A DNA stretch of 64,000 nucleotides, taken from the NCBI GenBank assembly GCA_014376575.1, contig JACMRF010000069.1, forward strand, positions 1 to 64,000. Reading direction: 5' to 3'. This stretch comes from Undibacterium sp. GTDB lineage: Bacteria; Pseudomonadota; Gammaproteobacteria; Burkholderiales; Burkholderiaceae. This document shows, one piece after another, positions 22,557-31,419 of this stretch. A program made the translations under genes and the position numbers. The notes beneath the pieces were generated by a model. It did not search any database. It saw only the letters and a program-made list of their open reading frames with translations, and had not been told where the DNA came from. Positions within the stretch are counted from its first letter, which is position 1, and each line of letters opens with the position of its first letter.

Positions 22557-23354
22557 CTAATCAAATTTTTGACTGTAATTGCCGTTTAGATGATGGAATA
22601 AAATTTCACCGTCGGCATAAATTTCCAGCCATCCACCACGCTCTTCTTCCTTCTCTCGGTCGCATTCCCAATCAGGTAAAACGTAACGATCTCCCTCCTG
22701 ATGGTAATGTAATGCAGGCCTATGCGTGTGTCCGTGGATGATAATTTTAGCGTCGTATTTAAGAAAAAGATCTTTGATCGCATCTGGATTGACATCCATG
22801 ATCTCCGCAGTTTTATCTTTTTGTTCCATCTGACTATTAATTCTTAAACCTTCAATAATCATTTTTCGCTGAGAAAGCGGAAGTGATAAAAAATCCTTTT
22901 GCCATTGCTCTTGCCTGACCATGGATCGAAATTCCATGTATGGCAGGTCGTCCGTACATTGAGCATCTCCGTGAGCAATAATTATTTTGCGGTTCGCTAT
23001 TTCAATGGTACTTGGATCGTCTAGCATGCTAATGCCAGTCATACGAGCAAATCGTTCGCCAATAAGAAAATCGCGGTTCCCCGCTATCCAAAAAATTTTT
23101 GTGCCAACGTCGCTAACCGCGCGTAATGCCTTAATAACTTCAGTATGGTAAGGCTCAAAAATATCATCGTCTCCAGCCCAATATTCAAACAAATCGCCCA
23201 ACAAATACAGTTGTTCCGCATGAGTTGCGTACTGTTTTAGAAAATCAAAAAACCGAGAGGTCGTTTTGGGTAGTGAAGGCCGAAGATGTATATCTGATGC
23301 AAAAAGCGCCATCAATTTCGATGACTTTTTTGCCTTATTTTGTTGTTGACTCAT
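22557..23354 (-). CDS. lpxH: UDP-2,3-diacylglucosamine diphosphatase LpxH
   Basis: Calcineurin-type metallophosphatase that removes UMP to give lipid X in lipid A synthesis, acting at the inner face of the cytoplasmic membrane. The 265-residue protein has the metal-site motifs SDIHLRP, GDLFEYWAGDD, AGNRDFLIG, AHGDAQCTDD and HGHTHRPALH. A lysine-rich N-terminal stretch precedes the core. It is the last gene of the leftward group that starts with the TPR protein at 26927; ppiB lies 23 bases upstream of its start. Confidence 0.94.
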   Translation of the reverse strand: MSQQQNKAKKSSKLMALFASDIHLRPSLPKTTSRFFDFLKQYATHAEQLYLLGDLFEYWAGDDDIFEPYHTEVIKALRAVSDVGTKIFWIAGNRDFLIGERFARMTGISMLDDPSTIEIANRKIIIAHGDAQCTDDLPYMEFRSMVRQEQWQKDFLSLPLSQRKMIIEGLRINSQMEQKDKTAEIMDVNPDAIKDLFLKYDAKIIIHGHTHRPALHYHQEGDRYVLPDWECDREKEEERGGWLEIYADGEILFHHLNGNYSQKFD

Positions 23355-23377
23355 GAGTGATCGCTATTCAATATAAT

Positions 23378-23866
23378 TTAAACGACCTCCGCTTTTTCAA
23401 TGACAACATTCTCAACTGGAACATCTTGGAACATGCCAGTACGCGTTGTTTTGACGCCTTTAATCAAGTCTACAATTTCAGTTCCTTCAATGACCGTGCC
23501 GAATACACAATAACCCCAGCCATCTTGTCCGGGATAATCTAGAAAGCTATTGTTAGAGGTATTAATGAAAAACTGTGCTGACGCCGAATGCGGATCTCCA
23601 GTGCGAGCCATCGCCAGTGAATAGGTAGAATTTTTTAAACCATTTTTCGCTTCGTTCTCGATTGGGGGATTGCTTTGCTTTTGTTTCATACCAGGTTCAA
23701 AGCCACCACCTTGTACCATAAACCCATCAATCACCCGATGGAAGATAGTTCCATCATAGTGACCAGATTGGACATAAGAAAGGAAGTTGGCAACGGTTCT
23801 TGGCGCCTTTTCTTTGTGTAATTCAATTTTAATTTTGCCCATGCTGGTGGTCAAGATAACGGCCAT
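23378..23866 (-). CDS. ppiB: peptidyl-prolyl cis-trans isomerase, cytoplasmic cyclophilin
   Basis: Cyclophilin that speeds proline isomerisation during folding. From the ATG at 23866 (AAGGAT ribosome site) it is 162 residues with no signal peptide. Core motifs are HRVIDGFMVQGGGFEPG, RTGDPHSASAQFFIN and GYCVFGTVIEG, with F, M and Q active-site residues in place. It lies next to a related periplasmic cyclophilin gene; the tandem pair is common in Burkholderiales. Confidence 0.95.
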   Translation of the reverse strand: MAVILTTSMGKIKIELHKEKAPRTVANFLSYVQSGHYDGTIFHRVIDGFMVQGGGFEPGMKQKQSNPPIENEAKNGLKNSTYSLAMARTGDPHSASAQFFINTSNNSFLDYPGQDGWGYCVFGTVIEGTEIVDLIKGVKTTRTGMFQDVPVENVVIEKAEVV

Positions 23867-23924
23867 GATAATCCTTGGATAAAATAAACGACGAGCGTTT
23901 ATAAAATATTGTGAGCTAGGTAGC

Positions 23925-24590
23925 TTATTTGAGTAGTTTAATTGATTCAATGATGACAGCTTCAACTGGAACATTTTGCATCATGCCTTGGTTGCCAGTT
24001 TGAACAGATTTTATTTTTTCAACAACGTCCATGCCGCTAACGATTTTTCCAAAAGGAGTGTAGCCCGCAGTTGCAAGCAGGGCCTGGGCACGTGGAGCTG
24101 TGATCATTTCACCGCGTCGCAAGTACTGCACTGGGTTGCCTTCTGGCAAAACTTGATGATTCAAAAAATCGTTATCATTTACGTTAATGAAAAATTGTGC
24201 AGTCGCCGAATTGGGTTCATTAGTACGCGCCATCGCAATTGTCGCAATATCATTTTTTAATCCATGCTCTAAAGCGTAATTTGCTTCAAGCATTACTGGC
24301 TTTTGTGTTGGTTTTTCTTTTAATTTTTTGTCGTAACCGCCACCTTGAATCATAAAATTATCAATTACTCGGTGGAATATAGTGTTGTTATAATGACCTG
24401 CCTTGACGTAGCGAACGAAATTTTCGACTGTTTTTGGTGCTTTTTCAGGATAAAGCTCAACAATCATTTCACCCATCGAAGTTTTTATGGCTATTTTTAG
24501 AATTTCCTCACTGGATGCCGATAAAGAGTGAAGCAGAAGAAATGCCCCAGTGATTAAAGCCGATAAAGTATGACGATTGATAAATAACAT
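23925..24590 (-). CDS. ppiA: periplasmic peptidyl-prolyl cis-trans isomerase, cyclophilin type
   Basis: From the ATG at 24590 (AGGGAA upstream) the protein is 221 residues. A signal peptide (about residues 1-27, hydrophobic LSALITGAFLLLHSLSAS) points to the periplasm. The cyclophilin core shows HRVIDNFMIQGGGYD, RTNEPNSATAQFFINV and FGKIVSGMDVVEKI. A short insert after the core start of the second half (GNPVQYLRRGEM) is usual in the periplasmic PpiA type. It is 28 bases past the L,D-transpeptidase-like gene and next to ppiB. Confidence 0.93.
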   Translation of the reverse strand: MLFINRHTLSALITGAFLLLHSLSASSEEILKIAIKTSMGEMIVELYPEKAPKTVENFVRYVKAGHYNNTIFHRVIDNFMIQGGGYDKKLKEKPTQKPVMLEANYALEHGLKNDIATIAMARTNEPNSATAQFFINVNDNDFLNHQVLPEGNPVQYLRRGEMITAPRAQALLATAGYTPFGKIVSGMDVVEKIKSVQTGNQGMMQNVPVEAVIIESIKLLK

Positions 24591-24618
24591 ATTCGTTTTC
24601 CCTAAAAAACCTGAATTT

Positions 24619-25887
24619 TTAAACTTGAGCCTCATAAATAATGCGCCACTTTGACGCTTCTTTAAGCCAATATTGACGCTTTCTGGTACTTGTTTTGCTT
24701 TTTCCTGAAATCGTGTCTTGGGTAAAAGTACTTACAATTAGTTCGTCTTTTCCCGGATATCGAAATTGTGTAATGTCACGTAATTTAATAGAGATTTCGT
24801 GCAAACTATCCAATGTTTGATGTTGCTTCAACAGCCACATATTCACATTATCGCCCTGTAATGTTTTAAAATTCCGTGAGTAGTTCGCTAACAAGCGATT
24901 TGCGTTCATACTTTCTAAATCTGTTCGCCAATCTTCTAATAATTTACTTGCATTTTTTTTATCTGAATTCCATTTTATTTTGTCGACAAACTCTACTTGT
25001 TCACTAATAATTATCGGTGTTTTTCCGATATCAATCATTGCTGAAATACTCAAAAAATCCTGGTTTGCCAGGACAACACATCCATCCGAGGCTAGCGGTG
25101 GTCTGCTGAACGTCTCTGATGATACGCCGTGCAACCAAATTCCTGATCCACTACGTCCATTGATTTTGTCCCATTCATTTGGATAATTGATAGGCAATGC
25201 ACCAGGACCATAAAAATCTGGCAATTTAGTTCCGGCAAGGCGACTCGTAATATAGTAAATGCCAACTGGCGTTCTCTGATCGCCCTCTTTAAGCTTGTTG
25301 ATACCTGATTTACCTTGGCTTATGTAGTAATCTGTTAGGAGTCGAGGCGCCTGTCCGGTATTTTCGTAAACGTATAAACGAGATCGCTTGGCATCTACCA
25401 GTAAAATTTGTTTTTGATCGTCACGAAGTTGCAAAATACTGCGCGGTATCAGATCTGGATCAGGTTTTTCGCGTATAGATTTTAGTCTGGCACTGGCCTC
25501 TTCACGAAAATCTTTTAATTTTTCATTGGATACTCCCTGCACTGCACCGAAACTGCTAACCGCTTGCGTATGCATCAAAAGCAAGTCACCGCGTATAAGA
25601 TGGCCCAATTGAAAATGAGGGTATGCCTCAGTTAGCTCATCAATTTTAAGTTGTGCATTTTGTAAATTGTTATTAGATAAATTTTTGTAAACTTCAATTA
25701 ACAATGCATCTGGATTTGGCAATTTCCGAGCAGCATCTGATGAATTAAATTTTATGAGTGGATCTCGGGCAAATGATGGCAGTGTGAATGCCATCATTCC
25801 AGCCATCACAAATAAGAAACTGCGCCAGAGTTGCGATTTTCTTTTGAATGTTGTCACTGGAAAAAGGTGTAATCTTGTACAAAACAT
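24619..25887 (-). CDS. YkuD-domain L,D-transpeptidase-like protein with C-terminal NTF2-like domain
   Basis: A 422-residue exported protein. The N-terminus has a hydrophobic segment (about 20-40) ending near SFARDP. A helical region follows, then a YkuD catalytic domain (about 150-300) with TPVGIYYITS, GSGIWLHGV and LASDGCVVL, giving the catalytic His and Cys. The usual SHGC signature reads SDGC here. YkuD enzymes make 3-3 crosslinks in peptidoglycan or attach or detach lipoproteins, and the exact reaction is not clear. A C-terminal region (about 315-422) resembles the NTF2-like tail of the upstream TPR gene. Its ATG overlaps that gene's TGA. Confidence 0.85.
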   Translation of the reverse strand: MFCTRLHLFPVTTFKRKSQLWRSFLFVMAGMMAFTLPSFARDPLIKFNSSDAARKLPNPDALLIEVYKNLSNNNLQNAQLKIDELTEAYPHFQLGHLIRGDLLLMHTQAVSSFGAVQGVSNEKLKDFREEASARLKSIREKPDPDLIPRSILQLRDDQKQILLVDAKRSRLYVYENTGQAPRLLTDYYISQGKSGINKLKEGDQRTPVGIYYITSRLAGTKLPDFYGPGALPINYPNEWDKINGRSGSGIWLHGVSSETFSRPPLASDGCVVLANQDFLSISAMIDIGKTPIIISEQVEFVDKIKWNSDKKNASKLLEDWRTDLESMNANRLLANYSRNFKTLQGDNVNMWLLKQHQTLDSLHEISIKLRDITQFRYPGKDELIVSTFTQDTISGKSKTSTRKRQYWLKEASKWRIIYEAQV

Positions 25888-26927
25888 CAGCTACCCGCGC
25901 GCTCCTGTTTGATCAACCATTTGCCATCTTGTTTAATCATTTCAAGAGTTTTTCTGCTATTTGCAGTCAATCTGTCAGAACTATAAATTTGTCTAAACTT
26001 GATTGTCGCAACGCGCCCATCAGACGTTACTTTCGGAGTTTCTATCTTAACGTTGATGCGTCCCTTACCTTCAATGCGAGCACGTCGTTCTTCTGACCAG
26101 AACTTTCGAGATTCTCCCTTTGGAGTCTCAAAATTCTTGGCGTAATGTGCAAGATAACTTGCAGTATCTTTGTTGCTCCAAGCTTTCGCCCAGGATTCTA
26201 TTGCGTTTAGTACATCATCATTGTCTGTATTGCTTGCGATTATGGGCTTGCTAACTGTCTTGATGTCCGTTTTAGGAAGTTCTACATCAGGTTTTTTAGC
26301 GGCAGCGAGTACTGGTTTTGTAAGATCAACATTAGTAACGTTTGTTTGTGCTGTTCCCGCAGGCAATATCACCCTAGGAACAGTGCCCCCAGTAGTGTTT
26401 CCTATTAGGTTTTTAACCATAGTTAATTTTAATTTTGCTCCAGAATTCCCTGTATCCAGTTGCAATGCTTTGTCATAGGCTTGACTGGCGAGCTTAGCGT
26501 AGACATCACCTAAATTTTCATGCGCAGTTCCGTAAGTAGGATTGGTTCTGATCGCCATTTCCAACGCCGCTCGTGCTTTGTCGTACTGGCCAATAGATGC
26601 ATACAGAACCGCTAAATTGTTATATGGCTCTGGTAACTCTGGGTAATCATCTGTCAATTTTGAAAAAACAGTAATTGCTTCAGCTTGTTTGTGTTGTTCT
26701 GTGAGTATCAATCCTTTTAGAAAACGCATTTGCGCATCTTTTGGGCGCACGTTTAACGCGGCATCCACTTTTTGCATTGCCTGTGTTGTTTGACCGACTC
26801 TTATTAATTTTCCAACGTCCGTTGCTTCATCTGCAAATGCAGATACTGAAAACGATATTAAAAATAAACCGGATGTTGCAAGGACATTTTTTAATGAGGC
26901 ATACATAGTAGGTTGGCTCGGTTTCAT
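25887..26927 (-). CDS. exported TPR protein with C-terminal NTF2/SnoaL-like domain
   Basis: From ATG 26927 the protein is 346 residues; an ATG at 26906 is an alternative, and neither has a clear ribosome site. A signal peptide ends near VSAFADE. TPR repeats cover about 35-165 (AEAITVFSKLTDDYPELPEP, YNNLAVLYASIGQYDKAR). After a low-complexity linker comes a domain of about 110 residues (SWAKAWSNKDTASYLAHYA, KWLIKQERAGS) of the NTF2-like fold, shared with the next gene. It is the first gene of the leftward group reaching lpxH. The specific role is unknown; envelope location and pairing with a YkuD enzyme suggest cell-wall work. Confidence 0.75.
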   Translation of the reverse strand: MKPSQPTMYASLKNVLATSGLFLISFSVSAFADEATDVGKLIRVGQTTQAMQKVDAALNVRPKDAQMRFLKGLILTEQHKQAEAITVFSKLTDDYPELPEPYNNLAVLYASIGQYDKARAALEMAIRTNPTYGTAHENLGDVYAKLASQAYDKALQLDTGNSGAKLKLTMVKNLIGNTTGGTVPRVILPAGTAQTNVTNVDLTKPVLAAAKKPDVELPKTDIKTVSKPIIASNTDNDDVLNAIESWAKAWSNKDTASYLAHYAKNFETPKGESRKFWSEERRARIEGKGRINVKIETPKVTSDGRVATIKFRQIYSSDRLTANSRKTLEMIKQDGKWLIKQERAGS

Positions 26928-27053
26928 TTGGTAACTGATAACGTCAAAGGGCAATGTTATACTGAAAATAAGGCGACATCTTAACAAATATGTGAGAAAA
27001 ATGGTGGGTTGGCTTTTATGCGTATTTTGTAGCGAAAAGAAAATACGGGGCAT

Positions 27054-27489
27054 TTGAAAAGTTTAATTTCTGCGATCACTTGGAAATTTTTTGTCGGCAC
27101 ACAAAGTTGAAAACACATTAATTTTTTACGACAGATTGAATCAAAATTATTTTGCATTTGAACTTATGTTGAATGAGTTATATTTTTTGAGGGCTTTATT
27201 GTTTTTTCCGTGTTATCGATAACATTGTCCGCCAGAGATATCATTTTTTTTTAATAAAAGTCGACGGTTTTATATTCTTATTTGTTGAAGATCGATTGCC
27301 ATAAGGTAAAATCCACTTTGTTCAAAAATTATTGGTATTTGATTAACTTATTTGCTTTGCAATTTTGATTTTATAGAAAAATCATTAAACACATACTTGG
27401 CATAGCATTTTGCGTAAATATTGATTTGGAATGCTTGTAAATTCAATCCGAGAAAGTGACTCTCGAGATAGCACACCAGCCACAAGCGA
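27054..27489. other. divergent intergenic region with a perfect 14-bp palindrome
   Basis: An AT-rich gap between divergent genes (the leftward TPR gene and the rightward DNA glycosylase). No open frame or RNA gene was recognised. TGTTATCGATAACA at 27211-27224 is a perfect palindrome of a size used by dimeric repressors. No convincing promoter pair could be chosen. Confidence 0.5.
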
Positions 27490-28158
27490 ATGACACACAT
27501 GCAACTTAGAATGGATAGAGCATTGAAAAATTTGGCGCTGATTCCGCAGGTTCCTGCTTATTGGGAAAATGCAAAAAATGAATTAATGAAGCGAGATAGA
27601 ATCATGCGGAAGCTTATTCCTCAATTTGGCGACTTATATTTAATTGGTCGTGATGATTCTTTTACAACTTTAACTAGATCGATCGTTGCACAGCAAATTT
27701 CTGGAAACTCGGCAAACCTTCTGTGGCAACGATTTCTCGAAATTTGCCCAAGCTCGACTCCAACACAAGTGCTCAAAATTGGCGCCGAGAAACTCTTATC
27801 TTGCGGACTTTCAAAGCGAAAAACAGAGTATATTCTCGATCTTGCTGATCATTTCAAAGAAAAAAGGGTTCACGTAGATAATTGGGCGGTAATGTCTGAT
27901 GAAGATGTTATTTCAGAATTGATACAAATTCGAGGAATCGGCCGTTGGACGGCGGAGATGTTTTTGATTTTCAATCTGTTACGTCCAAATATATTGCCGT
28001 TGGACGATCCGGGACTTTTGAGAGGAATCAGCATAAATTATTTTTCTGGCGAACCTGTTTCTCGTAGCGATTTGAGAGAGGTTGCTGCAAATTGGGATCC
28101 TTGGCGCACTGTTGCAACTTGGTATCTGTGGCGTAGTCTAGATCCAATTTTGCTGTAG
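27490..28158 (+). CDS. HhH-GPD family DNA-3-methyladenine glycosylase
   Basis: Base-excision repair glycosylase of the AlkA/Mag group that removes alkylated purines. The 222-residue protein has the helix-hairpin-helix at LIQIRGIGRWTAEM and the following LPLDDPGLLRG, where the second aspartate is in the catalytic position. IVAQQISGNSA matches the family N-terminal domain. AlkA-like N-terminal beta domains are absent, as in the shorter Mag-like class. It lies 56 bases before accA, a known Burkholderiales neighbourhood. Confidence 0.87.
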   Translation: MTHMQLRMDRALKNLALIPQVPAYWENAKNELMKRDRIMRKLIPQFGDLYLIGRDDSFTTLTRSIVAQQISGNSANLLWQRFLEICPSSTPTQVLKIGAEKLLSCGLSKRKTEYILDLADHFKEKRVHVDNWAVMSDEDVISELIQIRGIGRWTAEMFLIFNLLRPNILPLDDPGLLRGISINYFSGEPVSRSDLREVAANWDPWRTVATWYLWRSLDPILL

Positions 28159-28214
28159 TTTGATTCTTTTAAGCCATTTTTTTAACTCGTGTTGTATTAA
28201 TTAAAGGAGGCACG

Positions 28215-29189
28215 ATGAGTAAGACAACATTCCTAGGATTTGAACAATCCATTGCTGAACTTGAAACAAAAATTGAAGAGTTACGTTTTGTTCAAGATGA
28301 TTCTGCTGTAGATATTTCGGAAGAAATCGATCGATTATCTAAAAAAAGTCAAATACTTACTAAGGATATTTATGCAAAATTAACTCCTTGGCAGGTTTCT
28401 CAGATATCACGTCACCCTCAACGTCCGTATACATTGGATTACGTGAATCAAATTTTTACTGATTTTCATGAATTACATGGTGATCGTAGTTTTGCTGACG
28501 ATTTAGCAATTGTTGGTGGATTAGCACGTTTCAATGGCCAGGCTTGTATGGTAATTGGCCACCAGAAAGGACGAGATACTAAAGAACGTGCATTACGCAA
28601 TTTTGGTATGCCAAAGCCAGAGGGATACCGTAAGGCGATGCGATTAATGAAGTTAGCGGAAAAATTTGAAATTCCTGTTTTTACTTTTATTGATACGACT
28701 GGTGCTTGGCCTGGGATTGACGCCGAAGAGCGTGGCCAGTCAGAAGCTATTGGACATAATTTATATGTAATGGCTGAACTGAAGGTGCCTTTAATTGCAA
28801 CAATTATTGGAGAAGGTGGATCTGGCGGTGCTCTTGCCTTGGCAGTTGGTGATGCTGTTCTTATGCTTCAATATGCGACGTATTCAGTTATTTCCCCAGA
28901 GGGATGTGCTTCAATATTATGGAAAACCTCTGATCGAGCATCTGACGCCGCTGAAGCACTAGGCTTAACCGCAAACCGTTTAAAAGCGATGGGACTCATC
29001 GACAAAATTATTAATGAACCGTTAGGTGGCGCCCATCGCGACCCAAAGCAAATGTGTGCACTGGTCAAGCGAGCGTTGGCTGACACTTTACGTCAATTTC
29101 AGGGGGTTAAAACTAAAGACCTTCTCGCTGCTAGGCATGAAAAATTGATGAGCTATGGCAAATTCAAGGAAACACGATTAGCGGAGTGA
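28215..29189 (+). CDS. accA: acetyl-CoA carboxylase carboxyltransferase subunit alpha
   Basis: Alpha half of the carboxyltransferase that makes malonyl-CoA for fatty acid synthesis. The 324-residue protein starts [17 protein letters not shown], with a coiled N-terminal helix. The crotonase-fold core carries [30 protein letters not shown] and [15 protein letters not shown]. The ribosome site AAAGGAGG, 7 bases upstream, is strong. Its stop overlaps the region of the tilS start, so the pair is likely one operon. Confidence 0.97.
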   Translation: MSKTTFLGFEQSIAELETKIEELRFVQDDSAVDISEEIDRLSKKSQILTKDIYAKLTPWQVSQISRHPQRPYTLDYVNQIFTDFHELHGDRSFADDLAIVGGLARFNGQACMVIGHQKGRDTKERALRNFGMPKPEGYRKAMRLMKLAEKFEIPVFTFIDTTGAWPGIDAEERGQSEAIGHNLYVMAELKVPLIATIIGEGGSGGALALAVGDAVLMLQYATYSVISPEGCASILWKTSDRASDAAEALGLTANRLKAMGLIDKIINEPLGGAHRDPKQMCALVKRALADTLRQFQGVKTKDLLAARHEKLMSYGKFKETRLAE

Positions 29190-29194
29190 TTTCA

Positions 29195-30592
29195 TTGATT
29201 TCAATTGATGACGGACTAAAAAAACATTTTTCAACTACGCTTTCTGCAATTATTGCAGATCTAGTTCATTCAACCATTCACAAAGGGATTGCCGTCGCTT
29301 ACAGTGGTGGGTTGGACTCATCTGTTTTACTGAGTCTTACCGTGGATTTTGCTCGAGAGAGAGAAATACCGGTGTTTGCATTACATGTTCATCACGGGTT
29401 AAGCATAGATGCGGATAATTGGCTGACACATTGTCAGTCTGTTTGCAAGCAAGCCGATATTACTTTTACTGCAATTAAAGTGGCAATCAGCAACGACAAC
29501 AAGCTTGGCATAGAAGCTGCGGCTCGCGCAGAGCGTTACGGTGCTTTAGGTGCATTTTGCCTTGAGCATCAGTTGCCGTTGATACTAACAGCGCATCATC
29601 AAGATGATCAAGCTGAAACGGTTCTGCTACAGCTTCTTCGCGGTTCTGGTGTGGCGGGTCTTTCGGGAATGGATTTATTTAATCATGCGCCAGTGCTACT
29701 TAGGAATAGCAGCGTATTGTTGGCTAGACCACTATTGACTAGACGAAAACAGAGTTTAATCAATTATGCAACAAAATATAACATTGATTATGTGACCGAT
29801 GAGTCGAATTTTGACTCACGATTTGTAAGAAATGCATTACGAATCAAAGTCATGCCGATGTTGGCTAAAATATCTCAAGGTTATTCAGATCGTCTCGCCA
29901 GAAGCGCAATGCATGCTCAAACTGCCCAGCGACTACTTCAGGAACTTGCCCAATTAGATCTGGAAAATTTTTTATCTAAAGATGGTTTGGATGTCTTACC
30001 TTTGCGTCAACTTAGCCATGAGCGGGTTGAAAATCTTTTGAGATTCTGGCTGTCAACGTTAAGTGTGCGGATGCCATCAACTGCCAGGCTCGCAGAAATA
30101 CGAAGTCAGATTTTTGAGGCGCGTGATGACGCAAAAATCACGATTTGTCATGACGGCTTAGAAATCCATCGTTATAAGAATAAGATCGTTGTCTCAGCTC
30201 AGCCGAGTAATTTAAAACCAGTCGTACCAATAGAATTTATGTGGAGCGGGGAATTATTTTTGCACTTCCCTCAATTTTGTGGAAGTTTGTACTTTGACAT
30301 TTCAAATTATGGCGTTGACGCAAATTGGTTACAGCAACAAAAATTAATTCTAAAAATACGCAGTGGCGGTGAGCGGCTAAAGGTAGCTTTAAATCGACCC
30401 ACACGTGATCTTAAAAGTCACTTTCAATCTCTGAACATTCCATTTTGGCAAAGGCAACATCTTCCACTTCTATGTGTTAATGAGGCTCTTTTACATGCGT
30501 CGTTAGTCGGTACTGAGGCATCATTTTGCCAACATGGCGAAGCGAAGACGTTAATAAATTTTAGATGGCAAGCGGAATCAAAGACTCATTGA
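29195..30592 (+). CDS. tilS: tRNA(Ile)-lysidine synthase TilS
   Basis: Adds lysine to C34 of tRNA-Ile(CAU), changing its codon reading from AUG to AUA; essential in most bacteria. The N-type ATP-pyrophosphatase P-loop is AVAYSGGLDSSVLLSL, followed by VHHGLS and TAHHQDDQAETVLLQLLRGSG. A middle domain and a C-terminal substrate-binding domain (about 370-460, RSGGERLKVALNRPTRDLKS) are present. I prefer the TTG at 29195, which has GGAG 8 bases upstream; a GTG at 29186 overlapping the accA stop is the alternative and adds three residues. Confidence 0.93.
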   Translation: MISIDDGLKKHFSTTLSAIIADLVHSTIHKGIAVAYSGGLDSSVLLSLTVDFAREREIPVFALHVHHGLSIDADNWLTHCQSVCKQADITFTAIKVAISNDNKLGIEAAARAERYGALGAFCLEHQLPLILTAHHQDDQAETVLLQLLRGSGVAGLSGMDLFNHAPVLLRNSSVLLARPLLTRRKQSLINYATKYNIDYVTDESNFDSRFVRNALRIKVMPMLAKISQGYSDRLARSAMHAQTAQRLLQELAQLDLENFLSKDGLDVLPLRQLSHERVENLLRFWLSTLSVRMPSTARLAEIRSQIFEARDDAKITICHDGLEIHRYKNKIVVSAQPSNLKPVVPIEFMWSGELFLHFPQFCGSLYFDISNYGVDANWLQQQKLILKIRSGGERLKVALNRPTRDLKSHFQSLNIPFWQRQHLPLLCVNEALLHASLVGTEASFCQHGEAKTLINFRWQAESKTH

Positions 30593-30626
30593 ACACAATC
30601 TAGAAAACCAACTATTCATAAAAATA

Positions 30627-31322
30627 ATGAAACGACAAATTATTCTCGACACAGAAACCACAGGACTAAACCCTAAACTAGGAAATCGAATTATTGAAAT
30701 TGGATGTGTTGAACTCATAGATAGGAAGTTGACTGGAAATAATTTCCATTGTTATTTTAATCCTGGCCGGGACTCTGAGGACGGCGCTCTAGCAGTACAT
30801 GGGTTAACAACAGAATTTTTGTGTGATAAACCAAAATTTGAAGAAATTATTAATGAATTTATTGGCTATATTGGAGGGGCTGAGATAGTAATTCATAATG
30901 CACCTTTTGACGTTGGCTTTCTAAACGCAGAGTTTTCTCGTCTTAATTATTCAGCATTCGGTGAATACGTTGCTACTGTTACCGATACGCTTGTGCAAGC
31001 AAAAGAGATGCACCCTGGAAAACGAAACTCCCTTGATGCTCTTTGTGATAGATACGATGTTTCTAATTCACACAGAAAACTGCACGGTGCCTTGCTGGAT
31101 GCAGAGTTATTGGCAGATGTTTTTTTAGCGATGTCGCGAGGGCAAAATAGCTTTTCTATAGAAGAAAAAGAACTAAAAATTATTGAAGTGAAACAAGAGG
31201 TCGTGTTCGATTTGACAGCTTATAAAATTTTTGTTCATAAGGCAACTACATCCGAATTGGATTCTCACGATTCATTGTTATTAGGACTAAATAAAGAAGC
31301 AAATAGAGACATCGTTTGGTGA
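30627..31322 (+). CDS. dnaQ: DnaQ-family 3'-5' exonuclease, DNA polymerase III epsilon subunit
   Basis: Proofreading exonuclease subunit of DNA polymerase III. The 231-residue protein has Exo I (ILDTETTGLNP), Exo II (HNAPFDVGFLNAE) and Exo III with the HxxxxD pattern (KLHGALLDAELLA). It is the length of a true epsilon subunit, although its C-terminal tail lacks a clear match I can name for the alpha-binding segment. It follows tilS by 34 bases. A dedicated dnaQ elsewhere cannot be ruled out. Confidence 0.85.
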   Translation: MKRQIILDTETTGLNPKLGNRIIEIGCVELIDRKLTGNNFHCYFNPGRDSEDGALAVHGLTTEFLCDKPKFEEIINEFIGYIGGAEIVIHNAPFDVGFLNAEFSRLNYSAFGEYVATVTDTLVQAKEMHPGKRNSLDALCDRYDVSNSHRKLHGALLDAELLADVFLAMSRGQNSFSIEEKELKIIEVKQEVVFDLTAYKIFVHKATTSELDSHDSLLLGLNKEANRDIVW

Positions 31323-31419
31323 ATAGATGAACGAGAGCCGAATTCAACATTATTGAGGCAATCTCAAAACGCTTGTTCACCTTTGCTTTGAACGAGTAGC
31401 CTTTTCAACAACCAATGTA

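Noticed and set aside
27396..27416. Possible sigma-54 promoter (TTGGCA...TTGC) before the DNA glycosylase gene
   Set aside because: The GG and GC elements are 11 rather than 10 bases apart, and the gene is not a usual sigma-54 target.
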